Shown here: positions 1-12,500 of the stretch, piece after piece
How the letters are laid out: every line of letters begins with the position of its first letter
How positions within the stretch are numbered: position 1 is the stretch's first letter
Assembly: GCA_006503535.1 (NCBI GenBank)
Contig: QYRS01000003.1
Span: forward strand, 620,001-684,000
Direction: 5' to 3'
From: Arthrinium phaeospermum
Taxonomy: Eukaryota; Ascomycota; Sordariomycetes; Amphisphaeriales; Apiosporaceae
DNA length: 64,000 nt
The notes under the pieces: model-generated
What the model was told of the DNA's origin: nothing
Seen by the model: the letters and a program-made list of their open reading frames with translations, nothing else
Database searches by the model: none
Made by a program: the position numbers and the translations under genes

Positions 1-2898
1 GGCTCTTGTGGCCATGCGACCAGACTAGCAGGTTCGGAACCATGGTAGCCAACCTCGGAAGCATCATTTCTGTGGGGAGGCTGATGACGCAGACCTTGAC
101 GAATCCAAGAACACTCCTGACGATCTCTCTGTTGCTGGAAGTCAAGAAGAGATCCATGGTTTGCACCAGGTCATTAAGCAATTCATTGCTGAGCGACTGG
201 CGGAATTCGTACAGGATACGAGTGATGGCAGTGATGGAGGCGGATATCATGTGCGGAGTGCTACCTGCCAGACCAGCACTGACCATGGTGAAGTATTCTT
301 CGATACTGGCCTTGGACGAGGCAGCATCGCTCGGCATATTCGGAATCTTGTTGTTCTGAATCGGCTTGCCCTTGGATTCCTCGAGCTTCTCGCCCATGAT
401 GACAAGGAGCTCAAATGCAGAAGTTCTTGCTCGTTCGTTGTTTTCTCGGCAGCAGATCACAACCTCGGACAGAACCGCTGGGATGAAATGCAATGAGCCG
501 TCAGGGATGAACGGGATCATGCAGGTAATTGCAGCAAGTCGTTCTCTTCGAGCAGGCACGGAGCACTTCTCGGCACTGGATAACAGAAGCCCTTGCAGCT
601 CGTCGAACCGTTCGTTGAGCGCAATTTGTCCGTTCTCGGAGTCCGCCAAGCGCGGGATCAGCTTGTAGGCCTTCTTTTGCAGCTGAGGATCGTCGTCTCT
701 AACGATAATGAGAGACGCGATATTGAAGAGAGCAGCGAAGCTCTGGCGCGGCAGGTATGTAGACATCGTAATCACAAGATCCATCAGCGTTTGGCTTGTT
801 GAAGGTCCTTGTTCCTTCTTCTTTTTGTCAGCCCGGGCTGCCAAGACAGACGAGGCGGCGACCTCTTGCTCCTTGGTGGCTTCGGTCAGAGCATTTGCCA
901 GCATTTCGCTGACACGGTCAAACGTTTCGACAAGCTCATTCTCAGGGGTGATGCTCAAGTAAGCATTGATGGTTTGCAGGATGGGGCCTCTCGATTGGGG
1001 CAGAGTCTGGCTGTACACGTTGAACATGACCGCCAGTAAGTTGCTAGCGAAGGTGCCGAGATAGGTCAGGTTCTTCTGAGCATCCGCCTTTGAGACTCGG
1101 CTCTGGAGGATCATGTCTTCTTCCTCCTCCTCAATCGCCGTGATTGCTTGGTTAGATTCAACTAGGGCCCTCAGTGCCCGGCAAACATCCAAACGCAGAT
1201 CAACCTGCTGGTACAACAGGTTGGCAAGCATCTCAGCAAATTCCTTGTCAAAGGCTACCGTCAGATCCAGTGGCAAGTCACAGTATCCGGGGAGAATAGA
1301 CCACGTCTGTTGCACCAGCGTTTCGTAGATCTTGGTTTCCATGGTCTTTGGCGCGTCACCGTGGTCAAGTACTTTCTGGAACATGGTTTCGCTCAAAGGA
1401 ATGAACTCGGTCTTGAAGTGTTGAAGGTTGGTGTTGCTTGTGTAGTCGCGCAGAGTTGGCAGGAGCCAAGCTCGACCTGGCTGCCCCTTGACAGGCTTTA
1501 GGAGGTTGAGAGGCAGCACATTGAGGACAGCTTCCGGGCCCATGGCTCTGATAGCCTTTCCAAGAACCTCGTCCGCCTCCTTCTTGCCCATGAACGAATC
1601 GTTGCCACGGATCTCACCGACAGACTTGGCGAGGTTCAAGAGCATCGGGTTTGCTCGCCACCGCAGAGAGTCGTACATGGCACCAAACACCTTGAAAGTC
1701 TCCATCCAAGCAGCCTGGTACTTGACGCTCAGGAGCTCCTCGGTATGTTTGGCGATTTTCTCCAATATCTTTTCGTCGAAGATAGACGGCTCGAGGATGA
1801 CTTGGTTGGGGATACAGGTGGCAACGAATGCGATGAGACATTCCGATGCCGAGACCCTGATGTTATGCGACGAAGACTCTAAGAATGACGAGACCATCTC
1901 GAAGAGCTCGGGCAATTTCTGGAATGTGTCCTCCGGCTCCAGCTGAGCAGCGACTTCGTAGCCTCGCGAAAGGATAGCAATCCAGGGGGGCAGGAGCTGA
2001 GTGTCGTTTGCCGAAGGGCGCATTTCGGAGATGATCTCGAGGAGTCGGGGGAGTTTGGCAGAAGCAGTTTCGTCAGCGGCCATACCCGCGAAGATCATCT
2101 CGAAAATGTCGAAGACAGCCATGGTCATGTGCTCGTTTCCGCTCTTTGCTATGCTCAGTAGGAGCTCACACAGGGCCTCGATGTTCTTGCTCGGCCAGCC
2201 GCCACTGCCTGATGTAATAGTCTTGATCAGTTGCAGGGCGTGGATCAGGGCAGGGTCGTTTTCGGCATCCTTCTTCTGCTTTTTAGAGAGAGCTGCCTTG
2301 TTGGCCTGCTCCGTCAAGCTCCTCATGGCAGTCTCGGCGCACAAGTCGGCAGCAGGATGGTCGAGAGAAGGGCTGGGCGGGGGGTTTTGAAGAACCTTCT
2401 TCAGGGCTTCTTGCGCTCGCTTCCGTAGCTTCGGGCGGTGGTCAAGCGACAGGTTCAGAAGCCCGGCGACTGCCCGGCGGGGGCTGATCTCGTTTGTGGC
2501 AAGTTTCCATGCTGCCGAATCTTGAGCGAGCAACAGAGACTCGAGACAGCCGACGGACGACTTCAGCAGCGCCGCCTCAGCATCGGCAAGAAGCAGAACT
2601 GGGGCGAGGAGCTGAAGGATCTGGGTGAACTTGGACCGAAGGAGCGGTTGGGGCGCATATGGAGTTATGACATCCAGAAGGTAGATGACGGCTGGTGTGA
2701 ATTCCCTGTTGATCTCGCCATTCGCGATCGACTGGTTGAGGAGGGCGAGAAGGGCAGCGAAGTATCCTGTAGGGGTCCGCGGGGTGTTCTGCTCCTGGAG
2801 CGTTTCTTCGACGGCGGTCAGGATGACGACAGTCTGCTTTTGGCTTTGAAGGTTGGGTGACCGGATCTTGTCCAGCTTCTCCTCCAAAGTCGCCATTT
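1..2898 (-). CDS. RRP12: Ribosomal RNA-processing protein 12 (N-terminal part, 3' end outside window)
   Basis: The frame stays open on the minus strand from the ATG at 2898 to the left edge (966 codons, no stop, no intron needed), so only the C-terminus is missing; fungal Rrp12 is usually about 1,200-1,300 residues. Rrp12 is a HEAT-repeat karyopherin-like factor needed for maturation and export of both ribosomal subunits, acting in nucleolus, nucleoplasm and cytoplasm. I recognise the NUC173-type core from about residue 400: a segment reading GPEAVLNVLPLNLL is followed by GRAWLLPTLRDYTSNTNL, and near the edge by RSVLGFVKVCVISLP, all characteristic of Rrp12. The N-terminal third is helical-repeat-like. 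The start is the first ATG after an A/T-rich leader, in good context (gccATGGCG on the read strand lacks competing upstream in-frame ATGs). Family assignment is firm; nothing is odd in the visible part. Confidence 0.93.
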
Positions 2899-4136
2899 TG
2901 TCTAAAACAGCAACAATCTTTCTTTGCCCAATGTCGGCGGCAATGTTGAATTGAGAGCTCTTTACCACAAAAAATAGAAAAAAGTTACGATAAGCCCCAC
3001 CACCCCGGCTTGGTGCGCTATCGATAAGCTAATTCTTTTGCAGGTGGCTACCATCTACTGATAAGTTGCGCTTGGCGCATATGCCCAAGTGGATCGTCCT
3101 ATCGTAAATCATCAGAGGACTTGATGTTACTTACCAGTTACTGCCTTGAACCCATTCATTGGATCATTGAAATGTGGATGGTACCTACATAGACTACCTA
3201 TTTGAATGTCGAAACATATATGCTCTCAGCAGATCCAGGATCCTGGGTACCACAATTGTGGTTTCCTTGTTGTCCCTTGTCTTGTAAGTAGTAGTAGAAG
3301 AAATTGTGTGAGATATCAATTGCCTGACTGCATGAAATATATTTTATATTCTAGTCGTGCATCTATGTCCATATGCCTAAGCCATCACAGGCCTCATACT
3401 AAATTGCCTTTGTTAATGTGTATTCCCCCTTCCTTCCTGATGTCAGGCTCCGATCCTAAGCTGTTATTACATATGTACCCAGTTTTCATAGTTCCAGTTC
3501 ATATTGAAGGTATCACGACACATGATAATCTAGCATCAGGACTCAAATTTCTGATCTTAAAGCCCTGCTTATAAACGCTTCCCGGACGCAGTGACCGTCA
3601 AATTGGGGGGCTTGCTACCTGAGGCGAGATTGAATAGAGAGGCTTGCCAAATACACCAACACTTCAGACGGAAGGCGCGATGCATTACTTGAGAGCAAAA
3701 CTTACTGGCTATAACTAAACGTGCGATATTATATACGATGAGGGGTAGCCATAACATGAGGGAAGTGGTACTGTCTCAATACGTATACACATAACGAGGG
3801 ACAGGGGCATGGGACGTTCGAATGATAAGAAGTAGGGTACTCCAGGAGCTGCATGGGACAGACAGTATACGCAAGAGATGATAGGATACCACAGGGGTTG
3901 GGATGAATTGTAACACATCGTTCGCCCCAGTGGCCATCAGAAAAGGATAGCTACCAAACAGTCTTGTTGTATTCTATCGTATTCCACCACAGCGAGTATA
4001 CAACATGCACACTCGTGTCTTCCCCATGCTTTCTCGGCTTACTTGCATACATAGTCATGCCTGAATTCAACCCAGAAAAACGCCTTGGCTTTAGCACCGG
4101 TCCCAAATCAACGTCCGCTCTCCCTAGACCCTTGGT
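2899..4136. other. Intergenic spacer RRP12-SEC17
   Basis: This spacer holds the RRP12 promoter at its left end and the 3' flank of SEC17 at its right end. It is more A/T-rich than the genes. Only short open frames without recognisable motifs or splice-site structure are present. I see no RNA gene. Confidence 0.6.
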
Positions 4137-5199
4137 CTACGAGAAGTCCTCGCCGGCCTCCACAATCGACTCCTTCACGCGAACCAGCAGGGTCGTCTTC
4201 CACTTGTCCAGCTTCGACATACGGTCGTACTGGAACAGCTTATCGGTGAAGTCGTCCTGGTTGCCGGCCTCGATGGCGGCGAGCAGGTCGACGAGCAGTT
4301 GGTGCTCGCGGTTGCTGGGGAACGTGGGGTCCATATCGCGGTACTTCTCGAGGGCGCGGTTGGCGCTGACCATGTCGCCGGTGGCGAGGTGGCAGATGCC
4401 GGCCTTGAGGAAGTAATCCTTGACGCTGTAGCGCATGAGGTTGTTGTTGAGCGACGCGGCCGCCACCTTCTCGTACTGCTCGATGGCCTTGTAGTAGTCG
4501 GCGTCGAGCGCGGCGATGTCTGCCACCTTAAGCCAGAGCTTGTTCGCCAGGGCTGCGGCGTTGTCACCCTCGTACCACCCGGCCGCCTCTTCGTAGGCGG
4601 CCAGCGCGCGCTTCGTGTCGGCCAGCTGCGTCTCGAACACCTCACCCATCGCCTCCTTGTGCTGCGCCGCGCGGCGGAAGTTGCCCGTCTTGCAGTACTG
4701 CTGGATGGAGAACTCGAGGACGCGCACGGCATCCTCGGGCGACTCCTGCTTGTACACCTTGAAGGCGTCGACCATGGCATTGGCGGCGTCACTGGGCTCC
4801 TTCAGGTTCTGGCTCTGAACCGTCGCGGCCTTCTCGAAGGCCTGTCCTGCTTCTCTCACTAGAAAACGTGGGGACGTGTCCGTTAGCATCTATCCTGTAC
4901 GGCGGCGTTGGGCGCAAGGCGACATGGCGCTAACTGCGGCTGCTGCGGTGGTGATCGACGTACTCATCTTCTGCATCCGGAAGGCATTGGCGGCCTCGAT
5001 GTAGAGCTCGGCGGCATCCATGTACTTCTGCTCCCGGCCTCCGAAGAGACTGAAGCCGCTGGATGCGCTGGCCAGCGTCTTGTCGGCCTGTGTGTATCAC
5101 CATTCATCAGCATCGCTTTCCGGATGGCGGGGTGCCCATATATGGTGGGGCAGGGATTATGCTGACCTTCTGAAGCAGAGCTCGCGGATCTCCTGCCAT
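4137..5199 (-). CDS. SEC17: Alpha-SNAP, vesicular-fusion protein Sec17
   Basis: Three exons on the minus strand: 5199-5167, 5087-4964 and 4858-4137. Phases match and give 292 residues, exactly the usual Sec17 length. Introns have GT donors; the second has a perfect TGCTAAC branch site. The protein opens with MAGDPRALLQK, followed by a segment reading FSLFGGREQKYMDAAELY and then EAGQAFEKAA, the TPR-like alpha-SNAP repeat; the C-terminus contains DKWKTTLLVRVKESI. Alpha-SNAP binds cis-SNARE complexes and recruits the NSF/Sec18 ATPase to disassemble them after membrane fusion; it is a cytosolic, peripheral membrane protein. The gene is divergent from GTA3, with 507 bp between the two starts. A longer frame reaching 4889 on the third exon is intron read-through, not the true start. 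Confidence 0.96.
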
Positions 5200-5706
5200 G
5201 TTGGATATTCTTTCAGATGTAAAATATGTAGATGGGCGTAATCGCGTATAGTCGTACGGGTCGGTCGGCGTAGGACTTCGTTGCGCGGCGGTTGGTAGTG
5301 AAGCGTAGTCGGTTGATGTTGGTAGAAGGATGGAGGTGACAAGCCACTGAAGCGACCTAAAACAATCCACCAGAGCTATGACGCTTCAGCTTCAACGTCC
5401 CCTGCAAGCGGCCAAGAACGACCCTGAAGTACACAGTTGGGCAGCTTACACCAAAAATACGGCATTGTTGGAGGAGATATACTTGTCAGTAAAACACCTT
5501 CAGCTGTCTTGCGTTTGACTACGACTGCAAGTGCAACACCAACAGCTTCGTATCCAGTCCAGTAAATTTATACTTGACTGTCAAGCCTTCCGAAGCTATC
5601 CAAACACCATACGTGTTTATTTTGTTTAGCTCTGTCTGTCTGCGAACTGGTTCAACTTTATTCGGCAGGCAACAGCAGTGTCTAAAAACACATTTTCAAA
5701 ACAGTC
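5200..5706. promoter_or_regulatory. Shared divergent promoter SEC17/GTA3
   Basis: This 507-bp interval separates the ATG of SEC17 (minus) from that of GTA3 (plus), so both promoters must lie in it or overlap the neighbour. No clear TATA box or other defined element was identified. Part of it (5200-5370) is the SEC17 leader. Confidence 0.5.
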
Positions 5707-6399
5707 ATGAACAGCACGATATGCGCCCAATGCCGCCAGGCGTTACGGCAACGCCTCAGAGCCCCTTCGAGCCTGTTTACACAGTCAGCGAAAAGAACAG
5801 ATAGCATTGTATCTACGGCTAGACCACTCCTCGCGCAAAGGCGGCAAAACCACACCAACAGTCAGAGCGCCAACAACGAGTCCGATCCCGATATCCGCTC
5901 TCTCCTCTCCAACCCCACGTGGTCCGTCCGGTCACTGCTGCCGCAACACTCTCCCACATCCGAGACGACGACCAAAGACAACGAAATCACCAGCAAAACC
6001 CTGCACCACCTCCTGCGGCTCTCCGCTCTGCCGCCCCCCGCGACGCCCGAGGAGGAAGACGCGCTCCTGACGACGCTGCGGACGCAGCTCCACTTCGTGC
6101 GCTCGATCCAGAGCGTCGACACGACGGGCGTGGCGCCGCTCTCGGCGATCCGCGACGAGACGGCGCGGGGCCGGCGGGAGCAGACGATCGGGCTCGAGGC
6201 CCTCAAGGAGGCGCTCGCGAACGAAGACGTCGTGGGTCACAGCCGGCGGCCGCGGCGCCGACGGGTGGAGCAGGAGCAGCAGCAGAAGAAGAAAGGGCAG
6301 AGGAACGAGGCCGAAGACTGGGATGCGCTTGCGGGCGCGAGCGAGACGGCCGGGAGGTACTTCGTGGTGCGGAGCGGCAAGGGCGGAGAGGCTCAGTGA
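5707..6399 (+). CDS. GTA3: Mitochondrial glutamyl-tRNA(Gln) amidotransferase subunit, GatC/Gta3-like
   Basis: Single exon, 230 residues, ATG start in the fungal context agtcATGA. Residues 1-50 are rich in Arg, Ser and Gln without acidic residues (QRLRAPSSLF, LLAQRRQNHT), a typical mitochondrial presequence. Around 70-85 is PTWSVRSLLP, then SKTLHHLLRLSALPPP, and further on LRTQLHFVRSIQSVDTTGV, followed by PLSAIRDET: this is the GatC-type fold seen in the filamentous-fungal and fission-yeast Gta3 family. With GatA and GatB it forms the complex that converts Glu-tRNA(Gln) to Gln-tRNA(Gln) in mitochondria. The C-terminal third is Arg/Glu/Gln-rich (RRPRRRR, then EQEQQQKKKG) and ends in YFVVRSGKG. 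Product assignment rests on remembered family motifs; no partner gene is nearby. Confidence 0.88.
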   Translation: MNSTICAQCRQALRQRLRAPSSLFTQSAKRTDSIVSTARPLLAQRRQNHTNSQSANNESDPDIRSLLSNPTWSVRSLLPQHSPTSETTTKDNEITSKTLHHLLRLSALPPPATPEEEDALLTTLRTQLHFVRSIQSVDTTGVAPLSAIRDETARGRREQTIGLEALKEALANEDVVGHSRRPRRRRVEQEQQQKKKGQRNEAEDWDALAGASETAGRYFVVRSGKGGEAQ

Positions 6400-9112
6400 G
6401 GAAGATCGGCGTAATGATGCCCTTTGCCAGGGCTGATGCTTCATGTACTGATATACTAGACATATACCCTTGTTCTTCCTGCAATTTCGCGGCAGCCTTT
6501 TTCTGAGCTTATATGGAGTACTCACGTTCTTTGTGTCAGCAGGGCAGACGGTCACCCAAGGTCTCGGCCGGGGTGGCTGTAGCTGAGCTGAAGCTTGGGG
6601 GAAGTAGGCTTTAAACAGATGACCAAGTCCTCCTGTCCTCCGACTGGGTTCAATCCAGGGCTAGGGGAGGTCATGTCATATACATATCCTCATGTTAGGG
6701 TATTATTCTGTCTCTTCGGTAGGTTGCAATTGGAGTCACTTGAACTCATGAGTGTACAGGTGAGAATGGAGGAAATCCTAATAGGGCTACCCTCTCCTGT
6801 GCGCCCTTGAATCTTGTAGTATCACCAAAAACATGCCTAGCAAATTCTGTGTATATGGCGTCGGTCCCTAAACTCTGCAACCGCATGTCAGGGCAACAGG
6901 CTATGTATAAGCTGTACCGACGATGGCTTGACTGGTCAGGGGGTGGATGCCCTTGGGTTACAGACCTACCTCCTAGGCCAGAAGGTCTTTTTCGTGACAT
7001 TAGTAAGGGGCCAGATGAGCTCCTATCGGTAGATAGACATCTTCAACAAGTCCCATATGGTGAACCTACTCATAGTACCAACGCGTCAAATACCATATGT
7101 GGTGTTATGTGACTGGTCTTGTGAGTATGAGCAAACGATGGGATGCTATTTGCCAACGCAGCTCCAGGCATTCAACTTCATTACGACAGGATTAGGTCAT
7201 GGACAATACTTAGCTCCCATCCCTGAACTTTTGTTTCTTATCTTCGTATGGCATAGTATGCCATTGCCAGGGGCCTTTGTACAGTTAGGACATGCGTCAC
7301 CGGCACCTGACATAGTGATACTTGTTATTTGACAGATATAGTTTCGCGATGGCTTTTCATATAAGAACGAGTCTACAATTGTTATTATTAAAAGGGAGAT
7401 CGCAAATGGGCAACTATCTACAAACAACAACAAGTGGCAATAAGTCATTGAAACTTCCAACAATAGTCTGGTACAATACCAATAACATCAGCACTGTATC
7501 CAGTGAAGCTTTATCAGGAACTTGAATATGGCGTCGGTATGTACAGCTTCCACTTTCTGCGAAGCCCAATCTCTTCCATCATGCATACACCTTCTCAGCC
7601 GAGGCATGTCACCCATCTCAGGGCGATTTGCCGAATGCATTGAACGCAATGCTGTATATGCAGATCGTAACGTTCCCAGTACCATTGCCCCTGGCCGAGT
7701 CTCTTCTGCAAAGGGCTGGCCAGAAGTGGAATGCAACATAGCTCAAGGAAAGACGCCTTTCGCTACCATAGCATGCGGCTGGAATACGAGTTTTGACATC
7801 ATCGCCAAGCCGGACTCTCGCCGGCGGCTCAAACTGCTTTCCTATTCTCAATGCCGGAGCTCACTCATTGATAGTTGATACCGAAAACGCGATGATAAAT
7901 GTTGCAAGATGTACTGCATACACGTGTATATCCTTATTTGAGGCGGATCACTGCCGACATTATTGTTTGATGAACTGAACGATTATTTTTATGCTAAAAT
8001 GTACGGAGTACTATGGAGATTGTAGGGACCGTTGTCGCTATAGTGATTATAGGTACCGTATATCCCCAATGATACTCACTATCATTTTTAGAGGCTGGGG
8101 GACCCTTGTTCATCGGGGTTTTTTATCATGCCGAGCAAAGGGATGCTTGCGATCCCGAATATATTTGTTATTTAATACACTCACTATAGCCTGGGTTTAT
8201 CACGATAGTTGCAATTTGCTCTGCTGCATTGCTTGATGAGACCACAAAAGTGGGCAAAGGGCGTATTAAGAGTAACTCTCGATGCCCTGATGGCAGTTCT
8301 GAAAATGGCACCAGTCGGGCATCGAAATGTCACGGGAGGTGTTGTTGCTCTCATAGACAGGCATCATCGCTGGAGTGGCAAAGTTCGCAATCGCCCGATC
8401 ATTCCGCCCCGTTCCATCAATGGTGGATTGTAGGTGTATTGCTATCTAGACTACCACCGCTTGGACCTGGCCATTTGGGTTCTCGAATAGGCGATTCAGT
8501 GGTATACAGGGACTATCTCAAGCGAGGTGGTTGGTCCATCACCAACCTCTGGAGAGAAGCCGACCATTCAGCGTGCCGCCTTTCCCGCACATGTGCGGCA
8601 CAGGTAGGATCGGGCTCAATTGAGGAATTCGCCCGGGGCGCCGATGCACGCTACATCGTGTTTCCCAAGATTACCCCATATCGTTAGCGACGATATGCCG
8701 ATCCGTTGCTGCTTCCGGCAACGCCTGGTCGAGATCGTGAGACCTCATTGGTGGAGAGAATCGAGGTCGCAACATACAGCGTGACCATTATACCCTACCG
8801 GCAGCCGGATACGAGGAATATGACATCGAGCCTATAGCAACACCCAGCAATAATGGCGCGGCAACGCAACTGACGATATTCACGCAACGGCAACGCCCAC
8901 TTCATGCCATGTTGACGTAGGAAGGATCGAGGCCAAGCGGTGTGACATCCTTCACCAACATACCTTAAATACCGTTGGGCATCCTGCCGAATAGTCTCTT
9001 TCGTTCTCCAGTGCATTCCTTCACAGAACGAAAACACCCCTCCTATCCAACTCACTCAATCACCATATCCCACAACCAAACCACCATCAACCACTCTCCC
9101 CAATCTTTCAAG
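6400..9112. other. Gene-poor spacer (2.7 kb)
   Basis: Only short, mutually overlapping frames on both strands, none with a recognisable motif, intron structure or codon bias like the real genes. No RNA gene or intact mobile element seen. Part of the right end (about 8970-9112) is the leader/promoter of the cysteine-rich protein gene and contains a weak TATA-like stretch near 8962-8971. Confidence 0.55.
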
Positions 9113-9583
9113 ATGCAGTTCACCAGCACCGTCGTCCTCGCCCTCCTCTCGGCCGTCGCCGCCGCGGCCCCGACCGCCTCGGCCGCCGCCGACTGCAACG
9201 CCACGCACACCGCGTGCCGGGCCGCCGCCAACGGCAACAACGACGAGATCATCGCGTGCGACAGCGCGCAGACCGAGTGCGTGGGCGCGTGCCGGCAGGC
9301 GCAGACCGTCTGCGCCTTCGCGCCCGACGCCAACATGAGCTTCTGCGCCGCCGAGTACGTCGGCTGCTCCGGCCTCGACGTCAAGACCCTGCAGGACTGC
9401 GAGGTGCAGGAGAGCGACTGCAAGAACGCCCCCGACGCCAACATGAGCTTCTGCGCCTCGGAGAAGGCCAAGTGCACCGGCTTCTGCGAGGCCGCCTACG
9501 GCGACTGCCGCGTCGCCCCCGATGCCAACATGAGCTTCTGCGCCTCCAAGTACGCCAGCTGCCTCGGCTACAACCCCTTCTAA
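9113..9583 (+). CDS. Small secreted cysteine-rich protein with four CX6C-pair modules
   Basis: Intronless, 156 residues; an in-frame ATG at 8975 exists but 9113 is chosen because it starts a clean signal peptide (MQFTSTVVLALLSAVAAAAP, likely cleaved around residue 19-26). The mature part has 16 cysteines, all in pairs exactly seven residues apart: 28/35, 49/56, 60/67, 78/85, 96/103, 114/121, 125/132, 143/150. Grouped, they make four modules C-X6-C-X(10 or 13)-C-X6-C; the last three modules are 26 residues each and share APDANMSFCA across their middle. Each NMS is a potential N-glycosylation sequon (74, 110, 139), plus N29. Codons are strongly C/G-ending. Small size, secretion and cysteines suggest an apoplastic or effector-like protein, but I do not recognise the family and no function is claimed. 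Confidence 0.85.
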   Translation: MQFTSTVVLALLSAVAAAAPTASAAADCNATHTACRAAANGNNDEIIACDSAQTECVGACRQAQTVCAFAPDANMSFCAAEYVGCSGLDVKTLQDCEVQESDCKNAPDANMSFCASEKAKCTGFCEAAYGDCRVAPDANMSFCASKYASCLGYNPF

Positions 9584-12500
9584 GCGATGGAAAGGGGAGC
9601 ACGGCAAAAGGGGGGTGGGTGGATGCTAGCTCGCGGTCACTTGACAACAGCAACGGTCAGGACTCACATATGACGGTGCTTGGTCGCGAGCGGGCGATGA
9701 CAATGACGACGTTGATGATGATGGGGATGCATAGTCACGTAAGGGGGGATAATGATACTGTACATAACTTTGCTGCCGACAGCACAAAAGGGTCGGCTAA
9801 TTTAATGTAATGGACTCCACGAAAATAATGCTTCTTGTGCAAATGCGGTCCCGGTATGGCGATTTGACGACGAAGGCGGTGATATCAGCCTCCAGTGTTG
9901 TGTCTCGTCGCTTGTCCGACAGATTACCAGGTAGGACAAAAAGATAACCATCGGTGAGGAACAGGAACAACTGGGGTTGAACATGGATGTCTTGCAGATG
10001 ATGACGGTATCTTTTCCTTCTGGCTGGGAACAATTTAAAGGACTTTCTCTCTTATCCCCCAAATTCCCCTTCTGTTTATCCAGAGTAAACTTGACTGTGG
10101 TACGGCAATTGCGTGAGGGCGTAACCAGTCGTTTCGCGAATGCGGCTGAGGATGACAGCTTTTCCGGGTCCTCTTACCGAAGATTGGAGGTCCCAGTGTG
10201 TAAATGGGATTGATTATAAAATCGTTCAGTCAGCGACCCAGAGTACAGTTAGCAGTCCCATGGTTCGCGAGTTGACGTAGACCCCTGCCAGCTCAGAATC
10301 GGAGCCTCTTTGTGGTGCTCGGTGGGGCGCCGCCCAGGTTCAGGATGTCGGTTTTCTGGTACGCCAGCGACGAACCCCCTTCTCAAGCCCTTCTAGCTCC
10401 CTTCTTTCACGGAAATCAACTGCATCCAAGCTTACGCTAGTCCCCAGCGTAATTGTGATGGGCAGATATCCACGCATCAGCTCTGTGGAGATAACCTCAA
10501 TTGCAAGCTCGGGATGATACGCATGTGACGACGACGACGCATCTCAAGCACTCGCTACAGGGCCAGTCGCGTATATCGTGCCAAGCTATCGTGAGAACCA
10601 TGGTGCTGTTTATCACGGTAGCAGAATGCCTTTATAGGAAGTTGGGAACTACGTACAGCCGAATTTTGGTGCTACACATAACTCTTGTCCAAGCGGAATC
10701 CCGACACACAGCCCGACGCTCAAGGCCCGGCAACGAGTTCGTAAGACGGTATTACCGGGCTCGTGAGAGGCCCGGGAAACTTGCTGGCGAGGTTCACGAT
10801 ACCGCACCTACAAGCAAGTCGGTGAATCCAAGAGTAGTCGTTTGGAAGTGCGTACGCATACGCATTTTCATGACGTTAGGAAGAGATTCCGTCACGGGGG
10901 GACGTTCGTGTGGTACAACATGTGTACGGTTTCCAATTTTGAATATTGAAGCCTGACGGACGCTGTTTCCTTAGATAAAGTATCTTGGGGTTTCGAGTAG
11001 TCAATTTGATAAGCCAGTCGGGAGAAGCATTGCATGTGTACGCCCAACCTGAACGACACGCGTGGAACACGTGTGCACACAATGGCTTTTGAAAGTATAT
11101 CCACGAGAGCAATGATTCAAGATTTGATAAGTATAGCCTACCTACCTTATGTTTGTAGGGAACACGAGGTCATGGCAGCCCGTCTTGCAGTTTGATGCAC
11201 AGCACACAAGCGAGGTCTTGTCAAGTTTGGCTTACGACACGGCGTGTGGCTTTGTGGCTTTAACCTTCCTTTCACTGAGAATACCTTGAATATTGCGTGG
11301 CTTCTGCCATGAACCAAGCTTTTCTAGAAGAGTCTTTGACGGTGCCAAGGAGACGTCAAACCTGCATGAAAGATTCTGACAGGCCACATGTCATATTCCA
11401 GCCGATATTATGCATGCTGCAGCAAGGGCATGTACACACAATGCATTGGCATGGGATATCGGAGGTCTGCAGAAGCAGCTCGGCAAGCCATTTGCAACGC
11501 TAACATCATACCTTAACCGATATAGACGGTTGGCGTACCTGACACGCATACTTTAGGTAGTAGGATGCAGGTTCTAGAGTTGCGCCGTGTCTCGGACCTT
11601 TCAGCTCGTTCGATCTGCCTCGTAAATCAAGGCACAAGGTGGTATCGGTATCATGCCTTACCGAATTCCTCCTTGCAGCCGACCAATCGTAAGGAGAACT
11701 CAATCGCAAGTCGAGGTAAGCAGGATCTACAGGTAGGATGGGGGGGAGGAGAGACGCTCCGCCTTGCTGTCAGCCGGCGCTCCGAAACCCATGGTCGGAT
11801 TTCCTCCGGGCTGTCCTCCTTTTCAAGTATGGCTGGGGGAAGAGGATGCTCCATGGGACGGCCACAAGCCCGTCCAGTCGCTGTGCCCGAAGAGCCAAGA
11901 CCCGGCCACGATACGACCTCTCGTCAGGAAGGTCAATGCAGTATAACAGTAGCATTGCATCGCGGCAGATCAACTTATGTAATCAAATCGCCGGGACTTT
12001 TCATCAGTATATCGCAGGCTATTGGCGCTTACTCCGACAGCTCGGTAACAGAGAACCCCTTAACACTCGGACATATAGCGTCCAAGACGGGTGATGGCCG
12101 GCGCGATGGCACACTGGCAGTAATAGATTGGCCTGCCAGGGCAATATGCTTCCCCGTCCACCAAATGGACTCCATCAGCCACGATGTTGTCACCGCCTGT
12201 TTCGATCGAGACAAGGGGAGGATGCGGCACGGATGAAGAGTCGAACGACTTTCGTCCACCGTATGTACTTGTATTGCTGTCAGATTGGGTAAGGCCCGCA
12301 CTGCCAGCAATTTTCCATATTTCGAGCAGTGACTTTCCTAGATTCGACTCAACAAAGATATCTACTCAGTGGGCGGACATTCAGCGGATACTCACCACAG
12401 CAACTCGGACTGTCTACCCCGAACTCGGAAAGTCTTGTTGAATATCTCTCGACGGAAAGCCGTTGGGCTAGGTTAATTAGACAGGCACCTAGGGTATTTG

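Noticed and set aside
6636..6670. Possible tRNA T-arm-like GGTTCAATCC
   Set aside because: One base short of the B-box consensus and no acceptor stem or A-box in register.
9056..9607. Antisense frame of 183 codons over the cysteine-rich gene
   Set aside because: Gly/Val/Ala-rich shadow of G+C-rich coding DNA; no motif.
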